Shown: positions 1 to 11,454 of the stretch, piece by piece | Layout: every line of letters begins with the position of its first letter | Numbering within the stretch: position 1 is the stretch's first letter | Assembly: GCA_016707895.1 (NCBI GenBank) | Contig: JADJGV010000008.1 | Location: 1 to 64,000 of the forward strand | DNA length: 64,000 nucleotides | DNA from: Myxococcales bacterium | GTDB lineage: Bacteria > Myxococcota_A > Polyangia > Haliangiales > Haliangiaceae | Direction of reading: 5' to 3' | The notes under the pieces: generated by a model | The model's database searches: none | Told to the model about the DNA's origin: nothing | The model's input: the letters and a program-made list of their open reading frames with translations, nothing else | Translations under genes and position numbers: made by a program

Positions 1-259
1 AGTAGTCGACGCCGTCGGTCGCCACCAGCGTGCCGCGGTCGCAGGTCAGCGGCTTGCGCTCGGTCGCAGCCGACGACACCTTCTGGCAGTAGAAGCGCTG
101 CGTGCCCTGCTGGACGAGGGTGAAGCCGGCCTCGCACGTCGGCTTGCGCGTGCAGGTGGTCTTGGTGGTGCAGGCGCCCTTGTCCGCGTAGGCGGGCGTC
201 GCGACGGCGGCGATGAATGACAGGAACGCGATCGACGACAGGTAGTTCACGTGGTTCAC
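1..259 (-). CDS. Secreted cysteine-rich hypothetical protein, truncated by window edge
   Basis: The reading frame is open from a GTG at 259 down to base 1, so the C-terminus lies outside the window. The start is fixed by AAAGGAG at 267-273, seven bases upstream. The first 26 residues form a signal peptide ending in an Ala-Tyr-Ala cleavage site. The mature part is rich in Thr, Lys and Cys (six Cys within about 50 residues), including spaced Cys that suggest a disulfide-bonded secreted domain. I do not recognise the family. It is divergent from the AAA+ regulator that follows. Confidence 0.7.
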   Translation of the reverse strand, partial: MNHVNYLSSIAFLSFIAAVATPAYADKGACTTKTTCTRKPTCEAGFTLVQQGTQRFYCQKVSSAATERKPLTCDRGTLVATDGVDY

Positions 260-332
260 GGCGGTCTCCTTTGGATGCGGCCGACCGTCCTCTGAGCAGC
301 CGCCATGCCAGCGCCGGCGCGAGCCCCCGCGC

Positions 333-1974
333 ATGGTTACGCCGGCGACCGGCACGCCGACAACGACCGCGGTCGTCGGCGGCGACCGACCCGGTCGCGA
401 CCGCCCTCCATTGACCCTGCCGCGCGGCGTGCGGCACCATCAGACGGTGAGCCGCCCTGACCGTGCGCGCGCAGACCTGGGGCGTGTCATCGGGCGGCTG
501 ATCGAGTCCGCGGACCACGACGCGTTCCTCGAGGAGACGCTGACGACCCTGGTCGAACGACTCGGGGCTGACCGCGGCCTGATCCTGCTGACCGACGCGG
601 CCGGGGCCGCGCTCACGGCCCACGCGCGCGGCCCGGGCGGACAGCTGTCCGCCCGGGAGCAGCAGGAGGTCAGCCGGTCGATCGTCCACGAGGTCTGGCG
701 GACCGGGCGCGCCGTCCTGATCGAGCCGAACGTCGGCCCCGGGTCGGCCTCGGTGATGACCCTCGGCATCGCGTGCGCGCTGGCGGCGCCGCTGCGGGAG
801 ATCGGGGGAGACGGCGCGCCGCGCGGCGTCGTCTACCTCGACTACCGCAACCCGTCAGCCACGGTCGGTGAGCCGGAGCGGGAGCTGCTCGCGCTCGCGG
901 CCGATCTGATGTCGCTCGTGCTGGCGCAGCGCGAGCAGCTCGCCGGCGCCCGCGAGGTCGTGCGCGCCAGCCGCGCGCGCGCCGGCGGCCCGCCGCCGCC
1001 GACGCTCGACGAGCTGCTCCGCCCCGCGTCGATGGCCGCGCTGCGCGAGGACGCGCGCGCCGCGGTGGCCAGCTCGCTGCCGATCCTGCTGCTCGGCGAG
1101 TCGGGCACGGGCAAGACGCTGCTGGCGCGCGCGATCGCCGAGGCGTCGGGCCGCACCCCCTTGGTGCGCGCGATGCTCGGCGCGGCCGACGACCTGAACA
1201 CGATCACGTCTGAGCTCTTCGGCCATGAGCGCGGCAGCTTCTCCGGCGCGCTGGCGCAGCGCACCGGCCTGGTGGCCTTCGCCGACGGCGGCACGCTCGT
1301 GCTCGACGAGGTGCTCAACCTGCCGCCGCACGCGCAGCAGCTGCTGCTCGACTTCACGCAGTTCGGAACGTACCGGCCGCTGGGGTGGGCCAGGCCGGAG
1401 CCAGCCCACGCGCGCGTCCGCCTGATCGCGGCGACCAACGGCGACCTCCCGGCAGCGGTCGCGGCCGGCAAGTTCCGCGAAGACCTCTTCTACCGCCTGT
1501 CGGGCATCACGCTGACCCTGCCCCCGTTGCGCGCCCGCCGCGACGAAGTGCCCGAGCTGGCGGAGGGGTTCTTGCGCCGGCTCGATCCCGACCGACCGTG
1601 GACGCTCGCGGTCGCCGCGCGGCGAAGGCTGGTCGCGACCGACCTGGCGTGGCCGGGCAACCTGCGCCAGCTCGAGCTCGCGATGCACCGCGCACGCGAC
1701 CGCGCCGCGCTGGCGGATCCCGACGGCACGGTCATCGACGTCGTTCACGTCGACGGCGCGACCCGCCCCGGCCCGGTCGCGGCCGCCGATCCCGGGCTCG
1801 CGGGCGGCTGGCAGGCGCTCGCCGCCGAGCGCCAACGCCTCGACGACCGCGAGCGCGAGCTGATCCGGCGCGCGCTCGATCAGCACCACGCCGTCGTCGC
1901 GCGCGCCGCGGCAGAGCTGGGCGTGAGCCGGACCAGCCTGGTGTCGCGGCTGCGCACGCTCGGGATCGCGGATC

Positions 1975-1982
<8 letters not shown>
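333..1982 (+). CDS. GAF-AAA+ enhancer-binding-type transcriptional regulator
   Basis: A cytoplasmic regulator of the sigma-54 activator family. An N-terminal GAF-like sensor occupies about residues 60-205. The AAA+ domain has a Walker A GESGTGKT at 255-262 and a Walker B with D325-E326, and a Fis-type helix-turn-helix sits near 520-545. The sigma-54 contact loop, normally GAFTGA, reads GSFSGA (301-306), so contact with sigma-54 is uncertain. ATG 333 gives 549 residues, but the first 38 are low-complexity; GTG 447 (511 residues) is an equally good start and neither has a clear ribosome site. Its stop overlaps the GTG of the downstream kinase gene, so the two are translationally coupled and probably one signalling unit. 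Confidence 0.85.
363..376. promoter_or_regulatory. Perfect 14-bp palindrome ACGACCGCGGTCGT
   Basis: This perfect palindrome lies between the divergent secreted-protein gene and the GTG candidate start (447) of the AAA+ regulator. Similar inverted repeats with CGACC/GGTCG arms recur at 4703-4720 and 40946-40957. It could be an operator or chance in GC-rich DNA. If translation really starts at 333 it is inside the coding region. Confidence 0.35.
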
Positions 1983-4677
<2,695 letters not shown>

Positions 4678-4702
4678 CCCGGCCGTCGGCCTCGGTCGCG
4701 CA

Positions 4703-4720
4703 CGACGACCACGGTCGTCG
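4703..4720. promoter_or_regulatory. Inverted repeat CGACGACC-AC-GGTCGTCG
   Basis: Eight-base arms are separated by two bases, 25 bases after the kinase stop and about 80 bases before the next start. It could act as a transcription-terminating hairpin (no T-tract follows) or as an operator. It resembles the palindromes at 363-376 and 40946-40957. Confidence 0.35.
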
Positions 4721-4799
4721 CGCCGGGCCGCGACGGCGCGCCAGGTGCCCGAAACCCCACGCACGCCGCGCTGGCCTGCCCCGTGCTGAGGCCACCGCC

Positions 4800-5324
4800 G
4801 TGTCGTGGAATCGCCTGGCTGGCCTCGCCGCTGTCGTCGCAGCTGCGCTGATCGCGGCCGCAGTCGCGTCCCCGCGCTGGTTCAGCGGCGCCCATGCCGG
4901 CCGCGCCCACGGCGTGGGCCCGCTCGGCGTCGAGGAGTGCGCCCAGGGCCACTGTGCCTCGGCCTGGTGGGGCGACGTCGCCACGACCCCCGGCGCGTGG
5001 GCCGCGCTCGGCGTCGGCGTCGCGGTCACCGGTGCCCTCGGCGCGGCGTGCGTCGCGATCACCGGCGCGCTCGCGTTCGTCCGGCGCCGCCCGCCGTGGT
5101 CGGCCCAGCTACCGCTCGGCCTGGCGCTGGGCTTCGTCGCGCTCACCGCCGCGTTCTGGCTCACCCGCCCGCGCGCAGGCCTGCCGCCGGCGACCCCGGC
5201 GAGCGGGCTCGTGCTGGCGCTGACCGGCGGCGTCGCGGCCACCGCGGCCATGACCCTCTCGCTCGTCGCTCGTGCCCGCGCGCCGCGGCGCGCACCCCAT
5301 CGCCCCGAAGGAGCCACTCGATGA
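4800..5324 (+). CDS. Four-helix membrane protein of unknown function
   Basis: A 174-residue protein starting at GTG 4800. Hydrophobic segments lie at about residues 6-25, 66-92, 100-122 and 138-160. The loop after the first helix carries two Cys (ECAQGHC) and a Trp-rich stretch, so it probably faces the periplasm, giving a four-pass layout. No enzymatic motif is visible and I do not recognise the family. Its stop codon overlaps the ATG of the next lipoprotein gene (ATGA at 5321-5324), so it is co-translated with that gene. Confidence 0.7.
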   Translation: MSWNRLAGLAAVVAAALIAAAVASPRWFSGAHAGRAHGVGPLGVEECAQGHCASAWWGDVATTPGAWAALGVGVAVTGALGAACVAITGALAFVRRRPPWSAQLPLGLALGFVALTAAFWLTRPRAGLPPATPASGLVLALTGGVAATAAMTLSLVARARAPRRAPHRPEGATR

Positions 5325-6202
5325 AGCCTCGCTCGCTGATTCACCTCGCGCTCGCCGTCGCGCTCGTCCCTGGTTGCGGGGGCAAGGGCGACGCGCCCAC
5401 CGGCGGCGCGCCGGGCGCCGCGCCGGCGTCCACGCCCTCGGCCAGGAAGCGGGCGATCGTGCCGCTCGCCGAGCGACCGGTCGCGGCCGCAGATCCGCGC
5501 GACGAGGCCTTCCGCGCGTGGGCCCTCACGCTCGGCCGCCAGATGGCGGACGGCATGAGCGGCAAGCCCCCGGAGCCGTCGCTGCTCGGCCCCGACCCGT
5601 CGACGGACCTGCGCGTGGTGCAGCACCCGGGCCACGTCGACGCGATCCGCCGCAACAAGGAGCTGCTCGCGGTCGTCGTGACGATGATCGGCGTGCGCAA
5701 GGGCGGCACCGAGACCTGCATGTTCTCGGTGGTCGCCTGGGGCGACGAGCGTCTCCCGTGGGCGGGCGCCGGCGTCCACTGGTCGACGCTCTCGGTGCAG
5801 CCGCGCAAGAACGAGACCGGCGCCGGCCCGAAGCTGTCCACGGCGGCGATCTCGACCGAGTGGCCCGCGCTGCGCGCGATCTGGGACCGAACCCTGGAGG
5901 CGCGCGCCGCCGGTCAGCGGATGCCGACGGCGCCGGCCGACGTCGACCAGCTCCTCGGCGGGCGCGACGGCGCCGACGGCGCCGCGCTCCAGAAGGGCGA
6001 GGCCTTCGACGTCGTCGACCGCAAGCTCGCCGACGCCGAGCCGTGGTCGTTCGACCTCGTCACGATCAGCGCGTACCTGGGGACCACGCACCCCTCCCTC
6101 GAGCAGATCCGCGCCTCGGCGTCCCGCCTCCGCGTGCACGCGCGGACCACCGGCGATGCCGACGTGTTCGTCGAGCTCCCCTCCGTGGCGATCGTCCGCT
6201 GA
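5321..6202 (+). CDS. Lipoprotein of unknown function, paralogue A
   Basis: A 293-residue protein with a lipoprotein signal ending at Cys19 (LVPGC), followed by an Ala/Pro/Gly linker and a globular domain. The start ATG has GAAGGAG at 5307-5313, seven bases away, inside the end of the preceding gene. The segment PRDEAFRAWALTLGRQ and the following PSLLGPDP block recur in the next gene, so the two arose by tandem duplication. There is no recognised domain. It is probably anchored in the outer or inner membrane together with its neighbour. Confidence 0.75.
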   Translation: MKPRSLIHLALAVALVPGCGGKGDAPTGGAPGAAPASTPSARKRAIVPLAERPVAAADPRDEAFRAWALTLGRQMADGMSGKPPEPSLLGPDPSTDLRVVQHPGHVDAIRRNKELLAVVVTMIGVRKGGTETCMFSVVAWGDERLPWAGAGVHWSTLSVQPRKNETGAGPKLSTAAISTEWPALRAIWDRTLEARAAGQRMPTAPADVDQLLGGRDGADGAALQKGEAFDVVDRKLADAEPWSFDLVTISAYLGTTHPSLEQIRASASRLRVHARTTGDADVFVELPSVAIVR

Positions 6203-6218
6203 ACCGACCTGGACCACC

Positions 6219-7055
6219 ATGATCCACCATCACCGCCCCGCCGCAGTCCTGCTCACCTCGCTCGCGCTCGCCGTCACCGCGTGCGACGGGGGCTCCGCGT
6301 CGAAGCCAGGCGCATCCGCCGGGGCCGCCCCGCCCCCGACCACGCGCCGATCCGCGGCCGCCACCCTGCCGATCGCAGCGCCCGATCCGCGCGACGCCGA
6401 GCTGCGCGCCTGGGCGCTGACGCTCGGGCGCCAGCTCGCCGACGTGGCCGCCGGCGGCCCGGTCGCCCCGTCGCTCCACGGCCCGTCGCCCGAGGTCGAC
6501 CTGCGCAGACCGGCGACGCTCGCGACGCTGCGCGGCCCGCGACGCGACGTCCACGCGGTGGTCGTCGAGTTGCTCGCGCGCCGCATGGACGACGCCGGGC
6601 GACTGGCGATCCTGGTATGGACCGACGAACGCCGCGCGTGGGCGGGCGGCGACGTCCAGTGGTCCGCCTTCCGGACCCACCCGTACGAGCCGACGTCGCA
6701 CCACCCCCTCGATCCCGACGTCCTCGACGCGAAGCTGCCCGTGATACCCGCGAGCCTGCAGCGCGCGCTCGAGGTGATCGCGCGCGGCGAGCAACTCCCC
6801 GGCGCGACCGACCCGGTGCGCGAGCTGTTCGGCGGCAACCATCCGCGCTTCTCCCCGACCGCCCCGCGCACCAACGACGCCGTCCGCGCTGGCGGCGCGT
6901 GGACGCTGGTTCGCGTCGAGATCCAGGTGCTGCTCGCGACGCCCGAGCCGAGCATGGCGCTGATGCGCAGCAACGCGCGCTGGCTGACCGCCGCGATCAC
7001 GACGGCGGGCGACGTCGCGTTCCCAGCGCATCTGTCCGCGCACCCGATGCACTGA
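6219..7055 (+). CDS. Lipoprotein of unknown function, paralogue B
   Basis: A 278-residue lipoprotein with its lipobox ending at Cys22 (LAVTAC) and a His-rich N-terminus. It matches the preceding protein over the PRDAELRAWALTLGRQ block, the PSLHGP block, the WTDERRAWAGGDVQWS block (WGDERLPWAGAGVHWS in the paralogue) and the C-terminal region, with the same order and length. ATG 6219 lies 16 bases after the previous stop. The conserved aromatic/acidic blocks shared by both copies are the best candidates for a functional surface. Function unknown. Confidence 0.75.
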   Translation: MIHHHRPAAVLLTSLALAVTACDGGSASKPGASAGAAPPPTTRRSAAATLPIAAPDPRDAELRAWALTLGRQLADVAAGGPVAPSLHGPSPEVDLRRPATLATLRGPRRDVHAVVVELLARRMDDAGRLAILVWTDERRAWAGGDVQWSAFRTHPYEPTSHHPLDPDVLDAKLPVIPASLQRALEVIARGEQLPGATDPVRELFGGNHPRFSPTAPRTNDAVRAGGAWTLVRVEIQVLLATPEPSMALMRSNARWLTAAITTAGDVAFPAHLSAHPMH

Positions 7056-7077
7056 GGCGGCGCCGCCGCGAACCCGC

Positions 7078-7101
7078 GCGCGACCAAGGTCGAGGTCGCG
7101 C
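7078..7101. terminator. Hairpin between convergent genes
   Basis: GCGCGACC (7078-7085) and GGTCGCGC (7094-7101) are perfect arms around an eight-base loop. They sit in the 56-base gap between two convergent stop codons. No T-tract follows on either side, so a bidirectional terminator role is inferred from position only. Confidence 0.45.
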
Positions 7102-7111
7102 CGTCGCAGGC

Positions 7112-8386
7112 TCAGCGGGCGTTGACCGCCGTCATGCGCTCGACCAGCGCCGGGTACGGGTCGTCGGCCTCGTCGACGATGCCCCAGTTGTTGTTCTCGC
7201 CGTCGAAGCGTCCGTCGGCCGGCTGATCGGTGTACTCGAACCAGTGGGTGCCGACGATCCACGGCACGCTGCGCGCGCCGCTGACGTACGCGTCGTACGC
7301 GTCCGCGCGCTCTTGCTGGGTGGCCAGCGTCGGATACACCGGCGGATACGAGCTGGGCAGCCCGGCGTCGGCCGCGCGGAACCCGAACTCGCTCACCAGG
7401 AACGGCTTGTCGGCGAGCGCGTGCTGGGCCGCGAACCAGCCGGCGGGATCGACGCCGCCCGACAGCGCCAGCGCGAGCCCGGCGATGCCTTCCTGGTACG
7501 TGTAGTAGTTGACCGACAGCACGTCGACGTGGCGGGCCGCCGCCTGCCACACCTCGGCGCGGGTCATCACCGACACGTCGCGGTTGCCGAGGATCAGGTG
7601 GTCGGGGTCCGCGGCGCGGACGATCGCGGTGGTCGTCGCGAAGTAGCGCTCGGCGGCGCGCACCAGGAAGCCGGTGACCGCCGCGGACGGCGGCGCCGCC
7701 CAGACGGTCCGCTGCAGCAGCTCGTCGCGGGGACCGGCGTCGGGCACGACTTCGAGCAGCGCGTCCACCGCGACCGCCTTCCCGGGGGCCGCGGCGTCGA
7801 GCGCCAGGTACCGGGCCAAGAGCGTGTCGGCGCCGCGCCAGTCCGGCCCCCACTTCATCTCGTTGTCGAGGAACCAGCCGAGCACCCGCGGGTCGCCGCG
7901 CCACGGCGTCACGGCCTCGTCGACGCGCGCCCGCACCTGATCCTCCCAGGCCGGCGCGAACCAGTCGACGTTGGTCCCGGTCTGCCAGTCGCCGCCGCTC
8001 AGGTACAGCACCTTGGTGATCGCCAGGTCGTCGGCGAGCAGCTCGCCGTGGCTCCAGCCGCCGGCGGTGTTGAAGCCCCAGCCACGCAGCCGGGCGCCGG
8101 TGGCCTGGCCCCACGCCGCGTCGCTGCCGTAGCGCGCCAGCACGGCGTCGCGGTAGGCGTAGGCGCCGGTCACGCCGTTGCGCGTCCCGTACGGCGTCGC
8201 GGAGTTGACGCCGACGCTGTAGAACGGCGCGCCGGTGGGCGTGACCAGCGTCCACGCGCCGCAGCTGTGGTGGACGCCGTAGAAGCCGCGCGCGGTGGGA
8301 GACGTCGGCACGCAGGGCGCCGGCGGCGCCGGGGGCTCGGCGCAGCCGAGCGCCAGCACGCTCACCGGGACGAGCCACGCGCGCAT
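7112..8386 (-). CDS. Lipoprotein with agarase-like glycoside hydrolase TIM barrel
   Basis: A 424-residue predicted secreted hydrolase. The lipobox ends at Cys15 (LALGC). The barrel has a clan-A style acid/base Glu at residue 176 in the motif GWFLDNEM and a second candidate Glu at 333 in VSEFGF, plus NYYTYQ and WFEYTDQP blocks, resembling beta-agarase (GH50-like) and related exo-acting barrels. The substrate cannot be told from sequence. The ATG at 8386 is preceded at eight bases by TATACT (8395-8400) with no ribosome site, suggesting a leaderless mRNA. It is convergent with the paired lipoproteins. Confidence 0.75.
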   Translation of the reverse strand: MRAWLVPVSVLALGCAEPPAPPAPCVPTSPTARGFYGVHHSCGAWTLVTPTGAPFYSVGVNSATPYGTRNGVTGAYAYRDAVLARYGSDAAWGQATGARLRGWGFNTAGGWSHGELLADDLAITKVLYLSGGDWQTGTNVDWFAPAWEDQVRARVDEAVTPWRGDPRVLGWFLDNEMKWGPDWRGADTLLARYLALDAAAPGKAVAVDALLEVVPDAGPRDELLQRTVWAAPPSAAVTGFLVRAAERYFATTTAIVRAADPDHLILGNRDVSVMTRAEVWQAAARHVDVLSVNYYTYQEGIAGLALALSGGVDPAGWFAAQHALADKPFLVSEFGFRAADAGLPSSYPPVYPTLATQQERADAYDAYVSGARSVPWIVGTHWFEYTDQPADGRFDGENNNWGIVDEADDPYPALVERMTAVNAR

Positions 8387-8394
8387 CGGACGCG

Positions 8395-8400
8395 AGTATA
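8395..8400 (-). promoter_or_regulatory. TATACT -10 box for leaderless transcript
   Basis: A TATACT hexamer ends eight bases upstream of the ATG at 8386; there is no Shine-Dalgarno sequence between. I see no convincing -35. Confidence 0.55.
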
Positions 8401-8433
8401 CCGAGGGCGGGCGCCGCGATCGAACCGCGCGCG

Positions 8434-8772
8434 TCACCCGCCGCCCGCGACGCGGGCGATCGCGCGGCGGGCGAACGTCGCGAACGGCTCGGGCCACGGC
8501 CGGCTGTTGTCCGACCAGGCGTCGAAGCTCTCGGAGAAGCCGTCGACGTGGGTGGTGTAGTCCGCGCTCCCGCCGCTGCCCTGGTGATCGGTGACGCGCC
8601 CGCGCGGCTGGCCGTGCGCCAGCGTGAGCTCGTAGCTCGCGACATCGCCGACCAGGCGGACGAGCCGGCTGAGCTGACCATCGGGGTAGCGCTCGACGAC
8701 GAGGTCCCCGCGCTGCTGCCACCCGGACGGGAGCCATGTGTCATCGACCCTGGTCCACGCGCCGTCGGGCAT
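8434..8772 (-). CDS. Small hypothetical protein
   Basis: A 112-residue soluble protein beginning MPDGAWTRVDD. It is rich in Trp, Asp and Gly with alternating hydrophobic residues, giving a beta-rich look, and has no signal peptide. A TACCAT hexamer (8781-8786) lies eight bases upstream of ATG 8772 with no ribosome site. It is divergent from the small membrane protein at 8827 and lies head to tail with the glycoside hydrolase gene. I do not recognise the family. Confidence 0.6.
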   Translation of the reverse strand: MPDGAWTRVDDTWLPSGWQQRGDLVVERYPDGQLSRLVRLVGDVASYELTLAHGQPRGRVTDHQGSGGSADYTTHVDGFSESFDAWSDNSRPWPEPFATFARRAIARVAGGG

Positions 8773-8780
8773 CGTGACCG

Positions 8781-8786
8781 ATGGTA
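8781..8786 (-). promoter_or_regulatory. TACCAT -10 box for leaderless transcript
   Basis: A TACCAT hexamer on the minus strand eight bases before the ATG at 8772, matching the TAnnnT spacing seen at other starts here. Confidence 0.4.
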
Positions 8787-8814
8787 GCCCGCGCGACGCC
8801 GTCCGAGCATCGTG

Positions 8815-8820
8815 TAGCAT
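8815..8820 (+). promoter_or_regulatory. TAGCAT -10 box for leaderless transcript
   Basis: TAGCAT ends six bases before GTG 8827 with no ribosome site between. It lies in the short divergent gap with the 8772 gene. Confidence 0.45.
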
Positions 8821-8826
8821 CGGCCG

Positions 8827-9207
8827 GTGTCCGCCCCGGTGGCCGCCAACCCGCAGCTGACCACGCGCAAGCGGGGCGCGCGCGCGCTGGCGATCGCGCT
8901 GGTGCTGCTCGTCATCGCGCTCTTGCTGCTGGCCGGGTTCGAGCCGGCGGTCGGCGCGCGCTACCCGCTGGTGATCCGGCTGGCGGTCTACGCGCTCGCC
9001 GGCGCGGGCTGGCTCGCGCTCCTGCGCGGGCTGCACCGCGTGATCGTCGGGCCCGGCACCGGCGCGCTGACCGCGCCGCTGCGGCTGATCGCGATCGCGG
9101 TGGTGGTCGGCGGCGTCGCGCTCGGGCTGGTCGGCGCGTGGGCGATCCACACGGTCGCCAGCGAGCCGCGCCCGGCGTCCCACGGCCACCACCACGACTG
9201 GGACTGA
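8827..9207 (+). CDS. Small three-helix membrane protein with His-rich tail
   Basis: A 126-residue protein from GTG 8827. Three hydrophobic segments (about 20-41, 48-68 and 84-105) are followed by a short polar tail ending HGHHHDWD, which could bind a divalent metal. The N-terminal 19 residues contain KRGAR, placing the N-terminus inside. No family is recognised. TAGCAT lies six bases upstream of the start. The 160 bases downstream, to the next stop, contain no gene that I can support. Confidence 0.6.
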   Translation: MSAPVAANPQLTTRKRGARALAIALVLLVIALLLLAGFEPAVGARYPLVIRLAVYALAGAGWLALLRGLHRVIVGPGTGALTAPLRLIAIAVVVGGVALGLVGAWAIHTVASEPRPASHGHHHDWD

Positions 9208-9369
9208 GGTCGGGCGCGCGCGCCGCCGCGCTACCCTCGCTTGACCCGCGCGCTGCGCCAGCACGCCGCGACCTGCCGCCAGCGCGGCGCCGCCGACCGG
9301 CAGCCTCGATGGCGTCGCCGAGTTCACGGTGACGATCCGCGTCGCGCCCTGAGGCGCGGCGGCGGCGCG

Positions 9370-10200
9370 CTACGAGCGCAGGTTGAGCAGCAGCGCGAGC
9401 GAGCGCGCGTCGGCGGCGTCGACGCCGGGCGGCTGCTGCCCCAGCAGGTTGTCGAAGCTGAACCGGGCGCCGACGTCGACGTGCTCGGTGAGGTTGTGCA
9501 CCACGCCGACGCCGAGCGGCGCCTGGTAGGCGTCGGCGAAGCCGTCGAGCGGACCGACCAGCCCGGTCAGCACCTTGAGCGTGGTCGGCGCGCCGACCTG
9601 GAAGCTGACGTCGATCGGCAGGAACAGCACGTCGGCGTTGACGTCGCGGTCCGACAGCGCGAAGCCGAGCTGGGGATCGACGGTGATCGCGGCGGCGTCG
9701 CCGAGGTGCAGCTTGGCGGCGAAGCCGAGCGGCAGCATCGTGGTCGCGGGATCGAAGCTGGTGAGCAAGAGGCCGCCGTGCGCCGACAGGTGCAGCTGGG
9801 AGCCGAACACCAGGCCGTACATCACGTCGACGCCGACGTTGTCGTAGACGCGCGGGCAGCCGCCGTCGGTGCCGGTGAGGCACAGCCCGAGCCCAGGCCG
9901 GGCCTGCCAGCGCATCGGGCCGTCGTGGATGACGCTGATCTGCAGGCGATCGCTGACGCCGTACGCGACGTCGGGCGCCAGCGAGATCGGCTCGCCGGCG
10001 ACGTCGACGCCGAGGTTGATGGCCAGCGTCACGCGCGCGGTGAGCATGCCCTCGGGCGCTTGCAGGCCGCGCCGGACCGCGAGCTGACCGTCGGGCGCGT
10101 CGGAGAGGATCGCGACGTCGTCGTCGGCCACGGCGGGCGCGGCGCCGGCGAGGCTCGCGAGGAGGAGCGCGGGGAGGATGGTGCGTGTGAGCTTGTCCAA
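9370..10200 (-). CDS. Outer-membrane beta-barrel-like secreted protein
   Basis: A 276-residue protein read from TTG 10200, chosen because AAAGG (10209-10213) sits eight bases upstream and the sequence then begins with a clean signal peptide (Lys-Leu-Thr-Arg, hydrophobic core, AVADDD cleavage region). The mature part alternates polar and hydrophobic residues, with aromatic girdle-like positions and repeated Gly-Val strands, as in transporter-like outer-membrane barrels. No named family is certain. There is one Cys pair (CLTGTDGGC) in a predicted loop. Confidence 0.6.
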   Translation of the reverse strand: MDKLTRTILPALLLASLAGAAPAVADDDVAILSDAPDGQLAVRRGLQAPEGMLTARVTLAINLGVDVAGEPISLAPDVAYGVSDRLQISVIHDGPMRWQARPGLGLCLTGTDGGCPRVYDNVGVDVMYGLVFGSQLHLSAHGGLLLTSFDPATTMLPLGFAAKLHLGDAAAITVDPQLGFALSDRDVNADVLFLPIDVSFQVGAPTTLKVLTGLVGPLDGFADAYQAPLGVGVVHNLTEHVDVGARFSFDNLLGQQPPGVDAADARSLALLLNLRS

Positions 10201-10333
10201 GTCGGCGACCTTTCTGAGTCGACGGAGGTGACTGCACGAGCGAGGCCAGCGGTCGCGCCCGCACGGACACGGCCGGCCGCCTCGGCGCCGCCGCCAGCGA
10301 GCGCTGGCGCGCACCGGGCGCTGCGGCCCGCGC

Positions 10334-10669
10334 TCACGCCACGGGTGGCGGCGTGCCGGCCGCGACGGGGCCGTCCTCGGACCTCGGCGGTGGCGCGACG
10401 CTGGCCGCCGCGTCGGCCCGGACGCCCAGGTAGCGGTTGGACTCGAGCCACCGGGCCAGCGCCCCCTTGATCGTGCTGGGGAGCTGGGCCAGATCGCCGG
10501 TCAGGAGCGCGCCGAGCGACGTCAGCGCGGCCTCGATGTCGGCGCGGGTCGACGGGCTGGCCGAACCGCCGACCAGGCCGCGCTGGAGCTCGTCACGGCG
10601 CTGGAGCACACGCTCGACCAGCTTGCTGGTAGGGACCTGCTTGCGATGGATCTGCATGTCAGCCGTCAT
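10334..10669 (-). CDS. Small hypothetical protein
   Basis: A 111-residue soluble protein read from ATG 10669, with an alternative ATG four codons upstream at 10681. It is mostly helical and amphipathic (SKLVERVLQRRDELQRGL), followed by a second helix pair and a Pro/Ala-rich tail. There is no signal peptide or catalytic motif. It lies between two secreted-protein genes on the same strand. I do not recognise it. The 133 bases separating it from the 10200 start hold no gene that I can support. Confidence 0.5.
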   Translation of the reverse strand: MTADMQIHRKQVPTSKLVERVLQRRDELQRGLVGGSASPSTRADIEAALTSLGALLTGDLAQLPSTIKGALARWLESNRYLGVRADAAASVAPPPRSEDGPVAAGTPPPVA

Positions 10670-10698
10670 TGCACCGCGCATGCCGGCGGCGGCGGCCG

Positions 10699-11391
10699 TC
10701 AGCGCTCGGGGGTCAAGACGCCGCTGATGGTGAGCGCGCCGATCGCGATGTCGTCCTGGTGATCGACGGTGAACCCGGCGCTGAGACCCTTGGGCGCGGC
10801 GAAGCCGATCGACGCGTCGATGCCCCAGCTGTTCCAGCCCGGGCCGAACTGCGACGTCGCCGCCGGGTACGCGCTCCCCTCACCGAACCGCCACGCGGCG
10901 TACGCGCTGCCGTGCAGCACGAAGCCGCCGGCGTGGACCAGCATGCCGACCCGCGCCGGCACGTTGTGGGCGTTCTGCGGGTAGCCTCCGAACTCGTAGC
11001 CCAGGCCGGCGCCGACCGTGACGCTCTCGCCGAGCCGCAGGCCAGGCCCGATCTCGGCGCCGGTCGAGCCGTAGCCGTCGTGATCGAACGATCCGAGCTC
11101 GGTGCGCCCGAACGTCATCGCGCTGAGCCGCGCGTTGCCCAGCCGCGCGATCCCGTGCAGCCGCAGCCCACCGCCGCCGGGGAGCTTGGTGCCGTCGGCG
11201 CGCTCACCCTCGGCGAGCATGGTCCCGCCGACCTCGAGCAAGCCATCGCCCTTGCCGTCCTTGGTGCCCATCACCGGCAGCACCGTCGGGCCCACCGTGA
11301 CGGCGCCCGCCGCGCCGGCGTAGAGCGGGACGCAGCCGGCGCTCGCGAGCGCGAGCATCGCCGCCGCGGTCGGGGTCGAGACGGAGGTCAT
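10699..11391 (-). CDS. Lipoprotein, outer-membrane-like beta-rich
   Basis: A 230-residue protein with a lipobox ending at Cys20 (ALASAGC). The mature part is very Gly-rich, with regularly spaced aromatic residues (GLGYEFGGYP, GSAYAAWRFGEG, GWNSWGIDASIGF), consistent with an eight-strand outer-membrane-type beta structure. Function unknown. TACGAT (11399-11404) lies seven bases before the ATG with no ribosome site, suggesting leaderless transcription. Confidence 0.6.
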   Translation of the reverse strand: MTSVSTPTAAAMLALASAGCVPLYAGAAGAVTVGPTVLPVMGTKDGKGDGLLEVGGTMLAEGERADGTKLPGGGGLRLHGIARLGNARLSAMTFGRTELGSFDHDGYGSTGAEIGPGLRLGESVTVGAGLGYEFGGYPQNAHNVPARVGMLVHAGGFVLHGSAYAAWRFGEGSAYPAATSQFGPGWNSWGIDASIGFAAPKGLSAGFTVDHQDDIAIGALTISGVLTPER

Positions 11392-11398
11392 CGGCGCG

Positions 11399-11404
11399 AT
11401 CGTA
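11399..11404 (-). promoter_or_regulatory. TACGAT -10 box for leaderless transcript
   Basis: Minus-strand TACGAT seven bases before the ATG at 11391; no Shine-Dalgarno sequence between. Confidence 0.5.
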
Positions 11405-11454
11405 CGCGACGCCGGCGGCGGCCCGGGGCGACCTGGGGTAGCGACGGTCCGCGG

